The notes beneath the pieces were generated by a model. It searched no databases. It saw only the letters and a program-made list of their open reading frames with translations, and was not told where the DNA came from. This document shows positions 13,496-22,536 of a DNA stretch of 64,000 nucleotides, piece after piece; positions within the stretch are counted from its first letter, which is position 1; every line of letters starts with the position of its first letter. Origin of the DNA: Nocardia goodfellowii (GTDB lineage: Bacteria; Actinomycetota; Actinomycetes; Mycobacteriales; Mycobacteriaceae); the NCBI RefSeq assembly GCF_017875645.1, contig NZ_JAGGMR010000001.1, forward strand, positions 4,340,001 through 4,404,000, read 5' to 3'. The translations under genes were made by a program, and so were the position numbers.

Positions 13496-14167
13496 TCAGG
13501 GGCGTTCGGTCCAGCTGCCCACGAAGTGCCCCACCTCATAGGGCTCCGGCATCAGAAGCAAATCCGCCTGCAATCGTGCTCCCTCGGCGGCTCCCGCCAG
13601 CACCTGCCATGCCGCCCGGCCGGTGGCATCACCCCGTAGCGCCGTGCCTCCCACCAGCACCAGCATTGCGACCCGCTCGGCCCGAGTGGCCAAATCCCGG
13701 CCCAGGGTCGCGCATTCCTGCGGGGTGGCATCGAAGCAGACAGCCTGATACTCGACATCGGCCGTCAGCATTCCAGGAGGGCGGCCGAAATGTAGAAGCC
13801 ATTCGCCGACCGAGAGCGACAGTGGCAGGGGCTCCGGATCGGTGTGGGTTTGCCCCCATCCGGACTGCCAGTCGATGCCGTGCACCCGAAGGCTTGGATA
13901 GGCGGCGGCGGGGTCGAAGGTCCGCGTCGTCTCGTCCCCGCCGACGAGCACCAGCAGTTGCGCTGCCTTCTCGTCGACGGGACGAGCGCCGAAACCCGTG
14001 CGGCAGGCGTACCCGTTCTCGTTCACGCCCAGCTGTGGAAGTTGTAGTCGCTGAATCGATTCCACGCACGCATCGCGAAGTCGATCCCATCGTGAACAGT
14101 CGTCACCCGCGACTTCGGGTATCAATCCTGGCGGATGCGGACATACGGCAGCGGAGATCAGCGTCAC
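13496..14167 (-). CDS. LigB-like (class III extradiol dioxygenase-type) conserved protein
   Basis: A protein of about 223 residues beginning VTLISAAVCPHPPGLIPEVAG. The early ...CPHPP...PE pattern, the central LLVLVGGDETT and the late MLVLVGGTALRGDATGRAAW fit the LigB-like family conserved in mycobacteria and relatives. Its members are annotated as class III extradiol ring-cleavage-like but have no proven reaction. The GTG at 14167 overlaps the upstream gene's stop (GTGA) and has CCGGAGAA ahead of it. I therefore prefer it over the longer frame to 14263. In mycobacteria the homologue sits near miaA/dapF; that context is absent here. Confidence 0.65.
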   Translation of the reverse strand: MTLISAAVCPHPPGLIPEVAGDDCSRWDRLRDACVESIQRLQLPQLGVNENGYACRTGFGARPVDEKAAQLLVLVGGDETTRTFDPAAAYPSLRVHGIDWQSGWGQTHTDPEPLPLSLSVGEWLLHFGRPPGMLTADVEYQAVCFDATPQECATLGRDLATRAERVAMLVLVGGTALRGDATGRAAWQVLAGAAEGARLQADLLLMPEPYEVGHFVGSWTERP

Positions 14168-14580
14168 GTATTCTCCGGCTTCCCGCCAGTGTCGAAACCT
14201 GGTGCCGGATTGTTGGTGAATCCACCGATCTGCTCGCAGTGCCCATCTGTAGTCGTGGCCCACACCTCTGTATCGGCGGGGCGCCAGATGGCCAGCGTGT
14301 CGGGATAGTGTGTCAGTTCGGCCAGCATGGAGTCCGGTCCGCGAAACATCAGCACAACCTTGATTGCGGCCGGAAACTCGTAGGTCATCCCTTCGGGCTC
14401 CACGATGATCGAGTATCGATGGCTGTCAGGTGACGCTGTGACCGCCAGTTGGAACTCCATCGGCCAATCATGCCGGACGGACCAATTTTTCGGCCGGTTG
14501 TCGTCGAGCCGGTGGTCCAGGCAGGCTCTTAAGAACATCAGTGAATCGGCCACCGCGGGATCGCTCAGGTTCTCGATCAC
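14164..14580 (-). CDS. Hypothetical protein coupled to the LigB-like gene
   Basis: I do not recognise a family. The readable part is 138 residues from the GTG at 14580 (VIENLSDPAVADSLMFLRAC...), with RYSIIVEPEGMTYEFPAAIK and LAELTHYPDTLAIWRPADTE in the middle. It is soluble with mixed charge. The open frame reaches 14763, but its first ~50 residues are Arg/Pro-rich and look non-coding. No clear ribosome-binding site marks the start, so the N-terminus is uncertain. Its stop overlaps the GTG of the LigB-like gene, implying co-translation. Confidence 0.5.
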   Translation of the reverse strand: MIENLSDPAVADSLMFLRACLDHRLDDNRPKNWSVRHDWPMEFQLAVTASPDSHRYSIIVEPEGMTYEFPAAIKVVLMFRGPDSMLAELTHYPDTLAIWRPADTEVWATTTDGHCEQIGGFTNNPAPGFDTGGKPENT

Positions 14581-14722
14581 TACACGCCGCAACGGTGTGC
14601 GGTGGTCTTCGACTACTTCGCCTTTGTCGCGCCCGCCTTCCGGGCGTAATCGAGGAGCCCGGCGCTGAGAACGCAGGCACGGCTCGATTGCATAGGGGTT
14701 CAAGGGTTTTGGTGTGGGCGAG

Positions 14723-15232
14723 TTACCGCGCCGCCGCAACCGGTATCTGCGGCGGGGCGTCATCCGAGTCGCGGGCCGCGGCGCGTAAGGCGAGCAGGAT
14801 TATCAGGGCGAAGGCGAGGAGTGCTGTGCCGGTGCGTAGGTAGTGGAAGTTGTCCCATCGGGTGAGGATTTCGGCGTAGTCGGTGGGTGCGCCTGCGGTG
14901 ACCCATCTGTTGATTTGGTGGTTGATCGGGACGTTTCCGAAGCGGGTGATCACGAAAGTTGCCGCGACCAAGGCGCCGGACAGGGTGGCGAGTAGGCGAG
15001 GGCGTCCCGTGGTTACGGCGGCGAGGGCTGCGCAGGCCAGTGCGGCGAGGGCCATGGTGAGTTGCATGCTGATGCTGTTGTTCCGCATCAGTTCGGTGTG
15101 GAACTCGAGCCGCATCTGTAATGGGACGCGACGGAAGGTGGGGGCGAGGTTGGCTGCGCCGTAACCGAAGGCGCCGGCGAGTAGGCCGGTGGTGAGCAGG
15201 GCGAGGGCATGGGTGAGTCGGACGCGATTCAT
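14723..15232 (-). CDS. DUF1772 / anthrone-oxygenase-like membrane protein
   Basis: A 169-residue protein with four hydrophobic helices (about 8-28, 55-75, 82-98, 133-150). It has the DUF1772 hallmarks: a charged stretch PTFRRVPLQMRLEFHTELMR after helix one and FGNVPINHQINRW between helices three and four, then TRWDNFHYLRTG. A few relatives have been tied to anthrone oxidation, but most are unstudied. It is divergent from a TetR gene with an inverted repeat between them, the usual arrangement for a TetR-controlled DUF1772 gene. Confidence 0.8.
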   Translation of the reverse strand: MNRVRLTHALALLTTGLLAGAFGYGAANLAPTFRRVPLQMRLEFHTELMRNNSISMQLTMALAALACAALAAVTTGRPRLLATLSGALVAATFVITRFGNVPINHQINRWVTAGAPTDYAEILTRWDNFHYLRTGTALLAFALIILLALRAAARDSDDAPPQIPVAAAR

Positions 15233-15254
15233 GGGGACTCCAGCGATAGAATTC

Positions 15255-15268
15255 TTACAGTGCTGTAA
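15255..15268. promoter_or_regulatory. TetR operator candidate
   Basis: TTACAG and CTGTAA flank a 2-base centre in the 76-bp space between the divergent DUF1772 and TetR genes. A further TGTAAG half-site touches the TetR start at 15301. Symmetry and location suggest autoregulation plus control of DUF1772. Confidence 0.55.
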
Positions 15269-15308
15269 AGGCTAGGGCCGTCGCGTAATTTTGACAAGGA
15301 TGTAAGAG

Positions 15309-15908
15309 TTGACCGGAGACCGGGAACCGAAGCGGCGAGCCGACGCCGAGCGCAGCAGGGCACTCATTCTGGAGGCGGCCGCTCGGTTGCTCTCCGAGCA
15401 ACCTGGGGCGGGGATGGCCACGATCGCGGAAGCAGCCGGGCTGACGCGCCAGACGGTGTACGCCCATTTCGCGTCCCGCGACGAATTGCTCACCGCCACT
15501 GTCGATCACATCACCGCCCAGGCCAAAGCGGCGTTCGACGCCGCCGACCTCGATGTCGGGCCGGCCACCGACGCCCTGTTGCGGCTGCTCGATATCGGCT
15601 GGCGGTTCTTCCGGAAATCGCCGATTCTGCACCACGTCGGAGCCTTCGCGGGGCCGGGTGTCCGCAGCCGCGCCGTTCCACTGAACGCTCGCTTGCTGGC
15701 CCTGATCCGGCGTGGCCAGGAAGGGGGCGAATTCGACGCCACTGCTTCCCCGCAATGGCTGGTCGCCGCCATCATCGCGCTCGGAAATACGGCCGGTGAC
15801 GAGGTGCGCGCCAACCGTATGACCGTCGCTGAAGCCCAGAAGGTATTGCGTCATAGCGCGTTACGGCTGCTGTGTAGCCGACCGGAACCCGGTTTCGAAC
15901 GGCACTGA
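15309..15908 (+). CDS. TetR-family transcriptional regulator
   Basis: A 199-residue TetR repressor. The N-terminal helix-turn-helix is ALILEAAARLLSEQPGAGMA / IAEAAGLTRQTVYAHFASRDELL. The C-terminal ligand region (from ~65) has the IGWRFFRKSPILHHVGAF pattern and no recognised ligand class. The start is TTG at 15309 with AAGGA eight bases upstream (15296-15300); an ATG at 15300 is followed at once by a stop. It probably represses the divergent DUF1772 gene. Confidence 0.85.
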   Translation: MTGDREPKRRADAERSRALILEAAARLLSEQPGAGMATIAEAAGLTRQTVYAHFASRDELLTATVDHITAQAKAAFDAADLDVGPATDALLRLLDIGWRFFRKSPILHHVGAFAGPGVRSRAVPLNARLLALIRRGQEGGEFDATASPQWLVAAIIALGNTAGDEVRANRMTVAEAQKVLRHSALRLLCSRPEPGFERH

Positions 15909-16026
15909 CGGCCGGTGCCTCTTCATGCCGTCGCAAATGGCTGAAGTCCGTGGCGAATCCGATGCGACCGGTGCGGGACGGCGTCGTCACTTCCACGGAC
16001 GGCGACCGAAAGTGATGCCTAAGTGA

Positions 16027-16047
16027 TGCAATCGGCAAACCGTTGCA
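16027..16047. promoter_or_regulatory. Inverted repeat TGCAA(T)CGG...CCGTTGCA
   Basis: The left arm TGCAATCGG and the right arm CCGTTGCA are complementary except for one extra T, around a short CAAA centre. It is about 600 bp upstream of crtE, in a region without genes. It may be an operator. Confidence 0.3.
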
Positions 16048-16294
16048 TGGGGGAGACGTAGGACGCTGCGGTTGCGCGGACGGCGTTCATTCGGGGCGAT
16101 GCCCTATGGCTCAATTGTCGGACGGTCCGGCGCGGCGTCCTGCTAGAAGTCCACGGCGCTGAACTCAGCCGCCCGTGCCGGTGGAGCGCCTACATACCTC
16201 GGCGGGCCTGGCTCAGAACCGATGGCTTCGGCGATCCCGCCGTCCCACTTGCACAGCCTGTCCGACGCGGTTGATCGGCCGAGTCGCCCTTAGG

Positions 16295-16315
16295 TGCATC
16301 GTTTTTGCATCGTTT
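16295..16315 (+). promoter_or_regulatory. Tandem direct repeat TGCATCGTTT, 11-bp phase
   Basis: TGCATCGTTT occurs at 16295-16304 and again at 16306-16315, one helical turn apart, just before the sequence TTAGGATAAT. Same-face tandem sites next to a -10-like box suggest an activator or repressor site for the carotenoid operon. Confidence 0.35.
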
Positions 16316-16623
16316 GCGTTAGGATAATTTCCGAGGAACTGGGACGTACACGGCCGTGGCTCCCGCTCGCGGTCGGCAGCAGCCACTACGATTCGCAGCG
16401 AGTCGCGGGTGCAGGTCTGCGTTGACGCAGTCGCGCACTTCGGTGGGATCGCGTTGTGTCAGGTGCCGGACGTAGCAGCAACGACCAGCGAAGGAAACGC
16501 GGCATTGGGTCGATATCTGGTGGCAGCCACTCCGATACCCGGACATGTGTCCCCGCTGCCGGCTGAACTCGGTGCGGACCGATCCATGGCCATCGATCCG
16601 TCCTCGGGAAGGGGATAATTCCT

Positions 16624-17730
16624 GTGAGCACTGTCGCCTTCGATTCAGCGCGGGTGCCTTTCGGCTCGCCGGCGCCGGGCTTGGACGCGGGTTTCGAGCA
16701 CTGGCATCGTGCGACCCGTTCGCGAGTGCGCGACGAGCTGACGGAATTCCTGCGGCGGGTGCGGGTGGACGAACTGCGCGCCGCCGGCGTGGACGAGGTG
16801 CTCGCCCAGTACGCCGTCGGTGGCAAATGCCTGCGTTCGACCTTCATGTATCTGGGCTGGCTGTGCGTCCGGGACCCTGATCCCGTCGCTTTGCGCGCCG
16901 CGGCCAGTCTGGAGTTGCTGCACGCTTTCGCGCTGTTGCAGGACGACGTGATGGACGACGCGGTGCTGCGCCGCGGTGCCGACGCGGCCCACGTTCGACT
17001 ATCGGCGTGGCATCAGGGTCGTCCGGAGGCCGCGGCGGGATTCGGGGCGTCGGCGGCGACCCTGGTCGGTGACATGTGCCTGGTGTGGGCCGAACAGATG
17101 CTCCGGGAGAGCGGAGTCGGTGACCACGCGTTGTCGCGGCTGTGGCCGCGATACGACGCCATGCGGATCGAATTGGCGGTCGGGCAGTTCGCGGACCTGG
17201 CCAACGACGCCCGCGAAAGTCCGGCGTTGACCACGGTTCTCGATATCGCCCGCGCGAAATCGGGCAACTACACCGTCCGGCGGCCGCTGGAACTCGGTGC
17301 GGCCCTGGCCGGTGGAACCGAGCCGATCCTGGGCACCCTCGGCCACTACGGAACGCTCATCGGCGAGGCTTTTCAACTGCGTGATGATCTGCTCGGCATC
17401 TTCGGAGCCGCCGGTCGCACCGGCAAGACCGAGGACAGCGATCTGGGGCAGCGCAAGGCCACCAGTGTGGTGGTCGCCGCCCTCGAGATGGCGGAAAGCG
17501 CTGTGCGAGAAGAACTATCGAGTCTATTGGCGCGACCCGACCTCGACGTGGACGCGATCGCCCGCTGCCGGGCGCTGATCGAGATCTCCGGTGCCCCAGG
17601 GCATATCGAGGCGATGATCGCCGACCGGGTCGCCGACGCCCGGCTCGCCTTGCGCGACAGCGTGCTGGACGACGGTCCGCGGCTGGCACTGGAGCACATG
17701 GCGTCGCTGTGCACCGCACGGAATGTGTGA
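16624..17730 (+). CDS. crtE: Geranylgeranyl diphosphate synthase (polyprenyl synthetase)
   Basis: A 368-residue trans-prenyltransferase, called crtE or idsB in relatives. It has the first Asp-rich motif LLQDDVMDDAVLRRG, the second in FQLRDDLLGIFG, and the basic GGKCLRSTFMYLGW near the N-terminus. It condenses C5 units to C20 geranylgeranyl diphosphate, the substrate of phytoene synthase. The GTG at 16624 has an AAGGGGA-type site upstream. As the first gene of a tightly packed operon it feeds crtB. The second motif is DDLLG, seen in several actinobacterial GGPP synthases. Confidence 0.9.
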   Translation: MSTVAFDSARVPFGSPAPGLDAGFEHWHRATRSRVRDELTEFLRRVRVDELRAAGVDEVLAQYAVGGKCLRSTFMYLGWLCVRDPDPVALRAAASLELLHAFALLQDDVMDDAVLRRGADAAHVRLSAWHQGRPEAAAGFGASAATLVGDMCLVWAEQMLRESGVGDHALSRLWPRYDAMRIELAVGQFADLANDARESPALTTVLDIARAKSGNYTVRRPLELGAALAGGTEPILGTLGHYGTLIGEAFQLRDDLLGIFGAAGRTGKTEDSDLGQRKATSVVVAALEMAESAVREELSSLLARPDLDVDAIARCRALIEISGAPGHIEAMIADRVADARLALRDSVLDDGPRLALEHMASLCTARNV

Positions 17731-17743
17731 GGAGAGGACGAGG

Positions 17744-19279
17744 ATGCGCACGGTCAAAGGACGCGGCGACCATATCGTGGTCGTGGGAGCAGGCCTGGCG
17801 GGGTTGTCCGCCGCACTCCATCTGGCCGGGCGCGGGCGGCAGGTGACCGTTGTCGAACGCGAATCGGTGCCGGGCGGACGAATGGGCCGACTGGACCTGA
17901 ACGGCTACCGTATCGACACCGGCCCAACGGTTTTGACCATGCCCGAACTGCTGGACGAACTCTTCGACGCGGTCGGGGAGCGAACCCGTGACCGTCTGGA
18001 CCTGGACCCGGTGGACCCGGCCTACCGGGCGCACTACGCGGACGGCCGAACCTTCGATGTGCACAGCGACGAGAATCGGATGATCGACTCGATCACCGAG
18101 TTCGCCGGTCCCGCCCAAGCCGCGGGGTATCGGGCGCTGCGGTCCTGGCTCACCCGGTTGTACACCGCCGAGTTCGACCGGTTCGTCGCCGCGAACTTCG
18201 ATTCACCGCTGTCGATGTCGATCCCGGCGCTGGCGCGATTGACCGCGCTGGGCGGATTCCGCGGCTGGGACCGCAAGGTGGGACAGTTCATCACCGACCC
18301 GGATCTGCGGCGGGTGTTCACCTTTCAATCGCTCTACGCCGGAGTCGCGCCCGAGCGGGCGTTGGCCGCCTACGCGGTGATCGCCTATATGGACACCGTG
18401 GCCGGAGTGTACTTCCCGCGCGGAGGCATGCGGGCCGTGCCGGATGCGCTCGCGGCCGCGGCCGAAGCCGCGGGAGTGCGCTTCCACTATCGGACCTCGG
18501 TGACCGAACTCGAGCGTGTGGCCGGAAAAGTGCTCGCAGTGCGCACCGAGGAGGGCGAACGGATCGAGTGCGACGCCTTGGTGCTGACCACCGAACGACA
18601 CCGGGCCCACCAGCTGCTCGCCCACCGCTCGCGTCGTCCGATCGCCGTGCGGCCGGCACCCTCGGCGGTGGTGCTGCACGTCGCCTGTGCCCGGGACCGG
18701 CGAATACCGCACCACAGCCTGCTGTTCGGCGCGGCGTGGAACGACAGCTTCCGCGAAATCATCGACGAGGGACGAGTCATGACCGATCCGTCGATCCTGG
18801 TGACCAAGCCGACAGCGGGTGACGGCGAACTCGCCCCCGACGGTCGTGACCTGCTGTACATCCTGGCCCCCGCCCCGAATCTCGGGCGCGGTGGAATCGA
18901 TTGGGAGCGAACGGGTGAGGGATACGCGCAGGAGATTCTTGAGCTCGCCGGACACCGTCTCGGCACCGCCCGTCCGCGCGACACCGAGTTGCTGCGCGTG
19001 GTCACGCCCGCGGACTGGGCGCGCCAGGACATGCTGGCGGGCAGTCCATTCGCCCTGGCGCACACCTTCGCGCAAACCGGTCCATTCCGGCCCGCCAACA
19101 TGATTCGCGGTATCGACAATGTAGTGCTGGCGGGCGGATCGACCCTGCCGGGTGTCGGCATCCCGCCGGTTCTGATCTCCGGGCGGCTGGCCGCCGACCG
19201 GATCACCGGCCCACCCGGGCGCGGGCATCGGGCCACTGCCGTCGCGGTGGCCTCCCGCGCGGATCGGCAGGCGACATGA
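17744..19279 (+). CDS. crtI: Phytoene desaturase (CrtI type)
   Basis: A 511-residue FAD enzyme that desaturates phytoene to lycopene. The dinucleotide-binding motif is VVVGAGLAGLSAALHLAGRG with VVERESVPGGRMG. The C-terminal FAD signature is LAGGSTLPGVGIPPVLISGRLAADR. I chose the ATG at 17744 because GAGGAGAGGACGAGG precedes it; an ATG at 17723 would overlap the crtE stop. The length matches bacterial CrtI (about 490-520). The next gene begins in its stop codon (ATGA), so CrtI and CrtB are co-translated. Confidence 0.92.
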   Translation: MRTVKGRGDHIVVVGAGLAGLSAALHLAGRGRQVTVVERESVPGGRMGRLDLNGYRIDTGPTVLTMPELLDELFDAVGERTRDRLDLDPVDPAYRAHYADGRTFDVHSDENRMIDSITEFAGPAQAAGYRALRSWLTRLYTAEFDRFVAANFDSPLSMSIPALARLTALGGFRGWDRKVGQFITDPDLRRVFTFQSLYAGVAPERALAAYAVIAYMDTVAGVYFPRGGMRAVPDALAAAAEAAGVRFHYRTSVTELERVAGKVLAVRTEEGERIECDALVLTTERHRAHQLLAHRSRRPIAVRPAPSAVVLHVACARDRRIPHHSLLFGAAWNDSFREIIDEGRVMTDPSILVTKPTAGDGELAPDGRDLLYILAPAPNLGRGGIDWERTGEGYAQEILELAGHRLGTARPRDTELLRVVTPADWARQDMLAGSPFALAHTFAQTGPFRPANMIRGIDNVVLAGGSTLPGVGIPPVLISGRLAADRITGPPGRGHRATAVAVASRADRQAT

Positions 19280-20265
19280 CGCGCGCCGAACTGGACGCGG
19301 CCGGAATCACCGATTCGAGTCTGCGTCGGTCCTATCTGTGTTGCCGTGAGCTCAACGCCGCCCACGGTAAGACGTTCTTCCTCGCGACCAGGTTGCTCGC
19401 ACCCGACCAGCGCCCGGCTGTGCACGCGCTCTACGGTTTCGCCCGCCGCGCCGACGATATCCTCGACGACTTCGATCCGGTGCTGACGCCCGCCGATCGC
19501 GCACAGCGTTTGCGCTCGCTCGCCACCCAATTCGACCGCGCGGATACCGCCGGTGACCCGGTGCTGGCCGCCGTGCTGCACACCGCCCAGACCTATCGGA
19601 TACCCCGGCACCTGTTCGAGGCCTTCCTGAGGTCCATGCGGATGGACCTGACGGTGACCGACTATCCCGATCGGGCCGCGCTGGACCATTACGTCTACGG
19701 TTCCGCGGAGGTGATCGGGATGCAACTGCTGCCGGTTCTGGGCACCACCGAATCCGTCGAGGCCGCAACGCCTTTCGCTGCCGCGCTGGGAAAGGCCTTT
19801 CAGCTCACCAACTTTCTCCGCGACGTCGACGAGGACCTGGCGCGCGACCGGGTGTATCTCCCCGCCGACGAACTCGCCGCCTACGGGGTGGATCGGGGAC
19901 TGCTGGAGTGGTGCCGCCGGCGTCGCCGGGTCGACCCGAAGGTCCGCCGAGCATTGGCCGAACAGCATCGGATCACCCGGGACATCTACGCCGAAGCGCG
20001 GCGCGGCATCGAACTGCTGGCGCCACGCTCGCGTCCCTGCGTGGAAACGGCGGCGGTGTTGTACGGGGAGATCCTCGATCGCATCGAGAGTGCTGACTTC
20101 GAGGTATTCGGACGGCGCGCCAGAGTCGGGACCAGGCGTCGCCTGCGGGTCGGTGCGGCAGGATGGCTGCGCGCCCGACGGGCTCGGCGCATACCGCACA
20201 GCCCGGCCGGTCCGGGCACGAGTTCAGAACCGTTCGACACCGCCGAATTCCGTGAACACGGCTGA
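19276..20265 (+). CDS. crtB: Phytoene synthase
   Basis: A 329-residue squalene/phytoene synthase that joins two GGPP into phytoene. It has both Asp-rich signatures: GFARRADDILDDFD and NFLRDVDEDLARDRVYLP. The block YVYGSAEVIGMQLLPVLG is typical of the family. The last ~30 residues are Arg-rich and then weakly ordered. It starts within the crtI stop and ends nine bases before crtYc. Confidence 0.93.
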   Translation: MTRAELDAAGITDSSLRRSYLCCRELNAAHGKTFFLATRLLAPDQRPAVHALYGFARRADDILDDFDPVLTPADRAQRLRSLATQFDRADTAGDPVLAAVLHTAQTYRIPRHLFEAFLRSMRMDLTVTDYPDRAALDHYVYGSAEVIGMQLLPVLGTTESVEAATPFAAALGKAFQLTNFLRDVDEDLARDRVYLPADELAAYGVDRGLLEWCRRRRRVDPKVRRALAEQHRITRDIYAEARRGIELLAPRSRPCVETAAVLYGEILDRIESADFEVFGRRARVGTRRRLRVGAAGWLRARRARRIPHSPAGPGTSSEPFDTAEFREHG

Positions 20266-20273
20266 GGAGAACA

Positions 20274-20624
20274 ATGGAGCACTGGCACTACTCGTTGGTC
20301 CTGGCGGCATGTCTGGCGCTGACCGCCCCGCTCGAGTTTGTCGGACCCGGTGTCTATCGACGTCCGCACCTGCTGTTTCAAGCCCTGTGGCCGGCCGCGG
20401 CGCTCTTCGTCGTCTGGGACCTGGTGGCGATCGCGGCGGGCGTGTGGGATTTCAACGAGCGCTACACCCTCGGAGTGCTGTTGCCGGGCCGGATGCCGGT
20501 GGAGGAGTTGCTGTTCTTTCTCGTGGTACCGCTGTGCGGGCTGCTGACTTTCGTGGCGGTCCAAACGCTCCTCGACCTGGCCGCCCGCCGACGTGGCCTC
20601 GTCTCGAAATCGGCCGGTCGATGA
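20274..20624 (+). CDS. crtYc: Lycopene beta-cyclase subunit CrtYc
   Basis: A 116-residue protein with three predicted membrane helices, matching one half of the heterodimeric actinobacterial lycopene cyclase. The conserved R-x-x-L-x-P-x-R-x-P-x-E-E core is present around YTLGVLLPGRMPVEELLFFL. The start ATG at 20274 follows TGAGGAGAACA. Together with CrtYd it cyclises the ends of lycopene to beta-rings. It overlaps crtYd by 4 bp, in keeping with assembly as a pair. Confidence 0.88.
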   Translation: MEHWHYSLVLAACLALTAPLEFVGPGVYRRPHLLFQALWPAAALFVVWDLVAIAAGVWDFNERYTLGVLLPGRMPVEELLFFLVVPLCGLLTFVAVQTLLDLAARRRGLVSKSAGR

Positions 20625-20953
20625 ACCTCACCAGTGTCGGGTACACGCTGCCGGTGCTGCTGGCGGTCCTCGCCGTGTGCGTGGCCGAGGTGCGGTGGCT
20701 GCGCACGGGATTGTTCCGCCGTCCGGCCTACTGGCTGACGATGTCGATCGTGCTGGGATTTCAGATCCCGGTGGACGGCTGGCTCACGCGACTCGACGCG
20801 CCGATCGTGCTGTACAACCCCGAACATATTCTCGGCGTGCGGTTTCCGTGGGATATCCCGGTCGAGGACTTCTTGTTCGGATTCGCGCTGGTTACCGCGG
20901 CGCTCCTCGGGTGGGAACGTGGCCGGCAGCGGCGCGCGGGTGCCCAGCGGTGA
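20621..20953 (+). CDS. crtYd: Lycopene beta-cyclase subunit CrtYd
   Basis: A 110-residue partner of CrtYc with three hydrophobic helices and the second copy of the core motif, PWDIPVEDFLFGFAL. HILGVRFPWDIP is typical of CrtYd. It begins at the ATG at 20621, which overlaps the crtYc stop, and its own stop overlaps the GTG of crtU. The open frame extends far upstream but has no family character before 20621. Confidence 0.88.
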   Translation: MNLTSVGYTLPVLLAVLAVCVAEVRWLRTGLFRRPAYWLTMSIVLGFQIPVDGWLTRLDAPIVLYNPEHILGVRFPWDIPVEDFLFGFALVTAALLGWERGRQRRAGAQR

Positions 20954-22536
20954 CCGCGGCACATACCGGCTACGGCCGCGATCGGCGGCGCGTACGGCTA
21001 CCCGCGGCGCCTGGGCACCGCAATCTCGGACGCACCACCTCCGCACCGCACGTGGTGGTGGTCGGCGCGGGGATCGCGGGCCTCGCGGCGGCCACGGGGT
21101 TGGCCGAGCGTGGCTGTGACGTCGACATCGTCGAGCGGGAAGAGTATCTGGGCGGCCGAGTCGGCGGGTGGACCGAACGGCTCTCCGACGGGACGCCGGT
21201 GGGGATGAACCGCGGCTTCCACGCCTTCTTCGCCCAGTATTACAACCTGCGAAAGTTGTTGGGGCGTAGCGATCCCCGCTTGGACCGGTTGGTCCGGCTC
21301 ACCGATTATCCGCTGATCGACGCCCAGGGCCGCCGCGACACCTTCCGCGGGCTGCCCCGCACCCCGCCGTGGAACGCGCTGGCCTTCGCGCTGCGCAGCC
21401 CTAGCTTCCGGCTGCGCGACCTGATCCGCATGGACCCGCGAGCCGCCGCGCCCCTGGCCGCGGTGTCGGTCCCCGACATCTACGCCCAACTCGATGACGT
21501 GGACGCGCAAACGTTCCTGCGCGACATCAATTTTCCGGCCCCCGCCCGGCACCTGGCGTTCGAGGTGTTCTCGCGCAGCTTCTTCATCGAGCCCGACCGC
21601 ATGTCGGCCGCTGAACTCGCGACGATGTTCCACATCTACTTTCTCGGATCGAGCGAGGGGCTGGTCTTCGATGTGGCGCGCGACAACTTCGACGTCGGCC
21701 TCTGGTCGCCGCTCGCGGAGTATCTGACCGCACCGCGCACAGCGAGCAAGCCGGGGACCGTGCGCATCCACCGAAAGACATCCATCGAACGCGTCGAGCC
21801 CAAAGGGGCCGGGTTTCTGCTCGTCGACGACACCGGTGCGACGAGGGAGGCCGACGCGGTGGTGCTCGCCGCCGATATCGCCGGTCTCCGTCGCATCGTC
21901 GCCGCCTCACCCGAACTCGGAACTTCCGAATGGCGTTCCCGCATAGCCGCTTTGGCGCTGGCGCCCGCTTTCGCGGTGCATCGGCTCTGGCTGGATCGGC
22001 CGGTGCGCCCGCACCGGCCGGGATTCCTCGGCACCGGCGGAATGGATCCGCTCGACAACATCAGCGTGCTGGATCGCTATGAACGCGGAGCCGCCGAATG
22101 GGCCGCGGCCACCGGGGGAGGGGTCGTCGAACTGCATGCCTATGCCGCGGCCGCGACGATCCCCCCGCCGACCACCCGCAACCAGGTGCGCGATCGGCTG
22201 CTGGCGCGGCTCCACGCGATCTATCCGGAGACCGCGGCGGCGACCATCGTGGGCGAATCGATGTTGTGGCGACAGGATTGTCCACGGTTCTCGCCCGGCG
22301 ACTTCGCCGGCCGTCCCGGCATCGAGACCCCGCACCCACGGCTGGCGCTGGCCGGAGACGGTATCCGGGTCGACCTGCCCGTGGCACTGATGGAACGCGC
22401 CGCGACCACCGGTTGGCTCGCGGCCAACACGCTGCTGCGGCAGTGGGGTGCGGCGGGGCACGAACTGCACTCGGTGCCGGTCCGCGGGCGCTCGACGCTG
22501 CTGCGCGAGTTCGCGTCTCGGGAGCGGGCTCGATGA
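20950..22536 (+). CDS. crtU: Carotenoid beta-ring desaturase/methyltransferase (CrtU-like)
   Basis: A 528-residue FAD-dependent amine-oxidase-fold protein. About 35 Arg-rich residues precede the FAD motif VVVVGAGIAGLAAATGLAERG. EREEYLGGRVGGW, GMNRGFHAFFAQYYNLR and a C-terminal LALAGDGIRVDLPVALMERA follow. CrtU enzymes turn beta-rings into aromatic phi-rings by desaturation with methyl shift, giving isorenieratene or chlorobactene. Position directly after crtYcd supports this; a carotenoid isomerase-like role is the alternative. The GTG start at 20950 overlaps the crtYd stop (GTGA). Confidence 0.85.
   Translation: MTAAHTGYGRDRRRVRLPAAPGHRNLGRTTSAPHVVVVGAGIAGLAAATGLAERGCDVDIVEREEYLGGRVGGWTERLSDGTPVGMNRGFHAFFAQYYNLRKLLGRSDPRLDRLVRLTDYPLIDAQGRRDTFRGLPRTPPWNALAFALRSPSFRLRDLIRMDPRAAAPLAAVSVPDIYAQLDDVDAQTFLRDINFPAPARHLAFEVFSRSFFIEPDRMSAAELATMFHIYFLGSSEGLVFDVARDNFDVGLWSPLAEYLTAPRTASKPGTVRIHRKTSIERVEPKGAGFLLVDDTGATREADAVVLAADIAGLRRIVAASPELGTSEWRSRIAALALAPAFAVHRLWLDRPVRPHRPGFLGTGGMDPLDNISVLDRYERGAAEWAAATGGGVVELHAYAAAATIPPPTTRNQVRDRLLARLHAIYPETAAATIVGESMLWRQDCPRFSPGDFAGRPGIETPHPRLALAGDGIRVDLPVALMERAATTGWLAANTLLRQWGAAGHELHSVPVRGRSTLLREFASRERAR

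Larger units (their letters stand above)
15909..16623. other. 715-bp intergenic region upstream of the carotenoid operon
   Basis: No credible gene is visible on either strand; the short frames here lack any family pattern. It holds two DNA motifs listed separately: a near-perfect inverted repeat at 16027-16047 and tandem direct repeats at 16295-16315. The direct repeats are followed by an A/T-rich GATAAT-like box at about 16323. The carotenoid operon promoter most likely lies in the last 350 bp. Confidence 0.5.

Noticed and set aside
18487..20199. 570-codon minus-strand frame over crtI/crtB
   Set aside because: Both plus-strand genes have full motifs here, so this is a high-GC antisense artefact.
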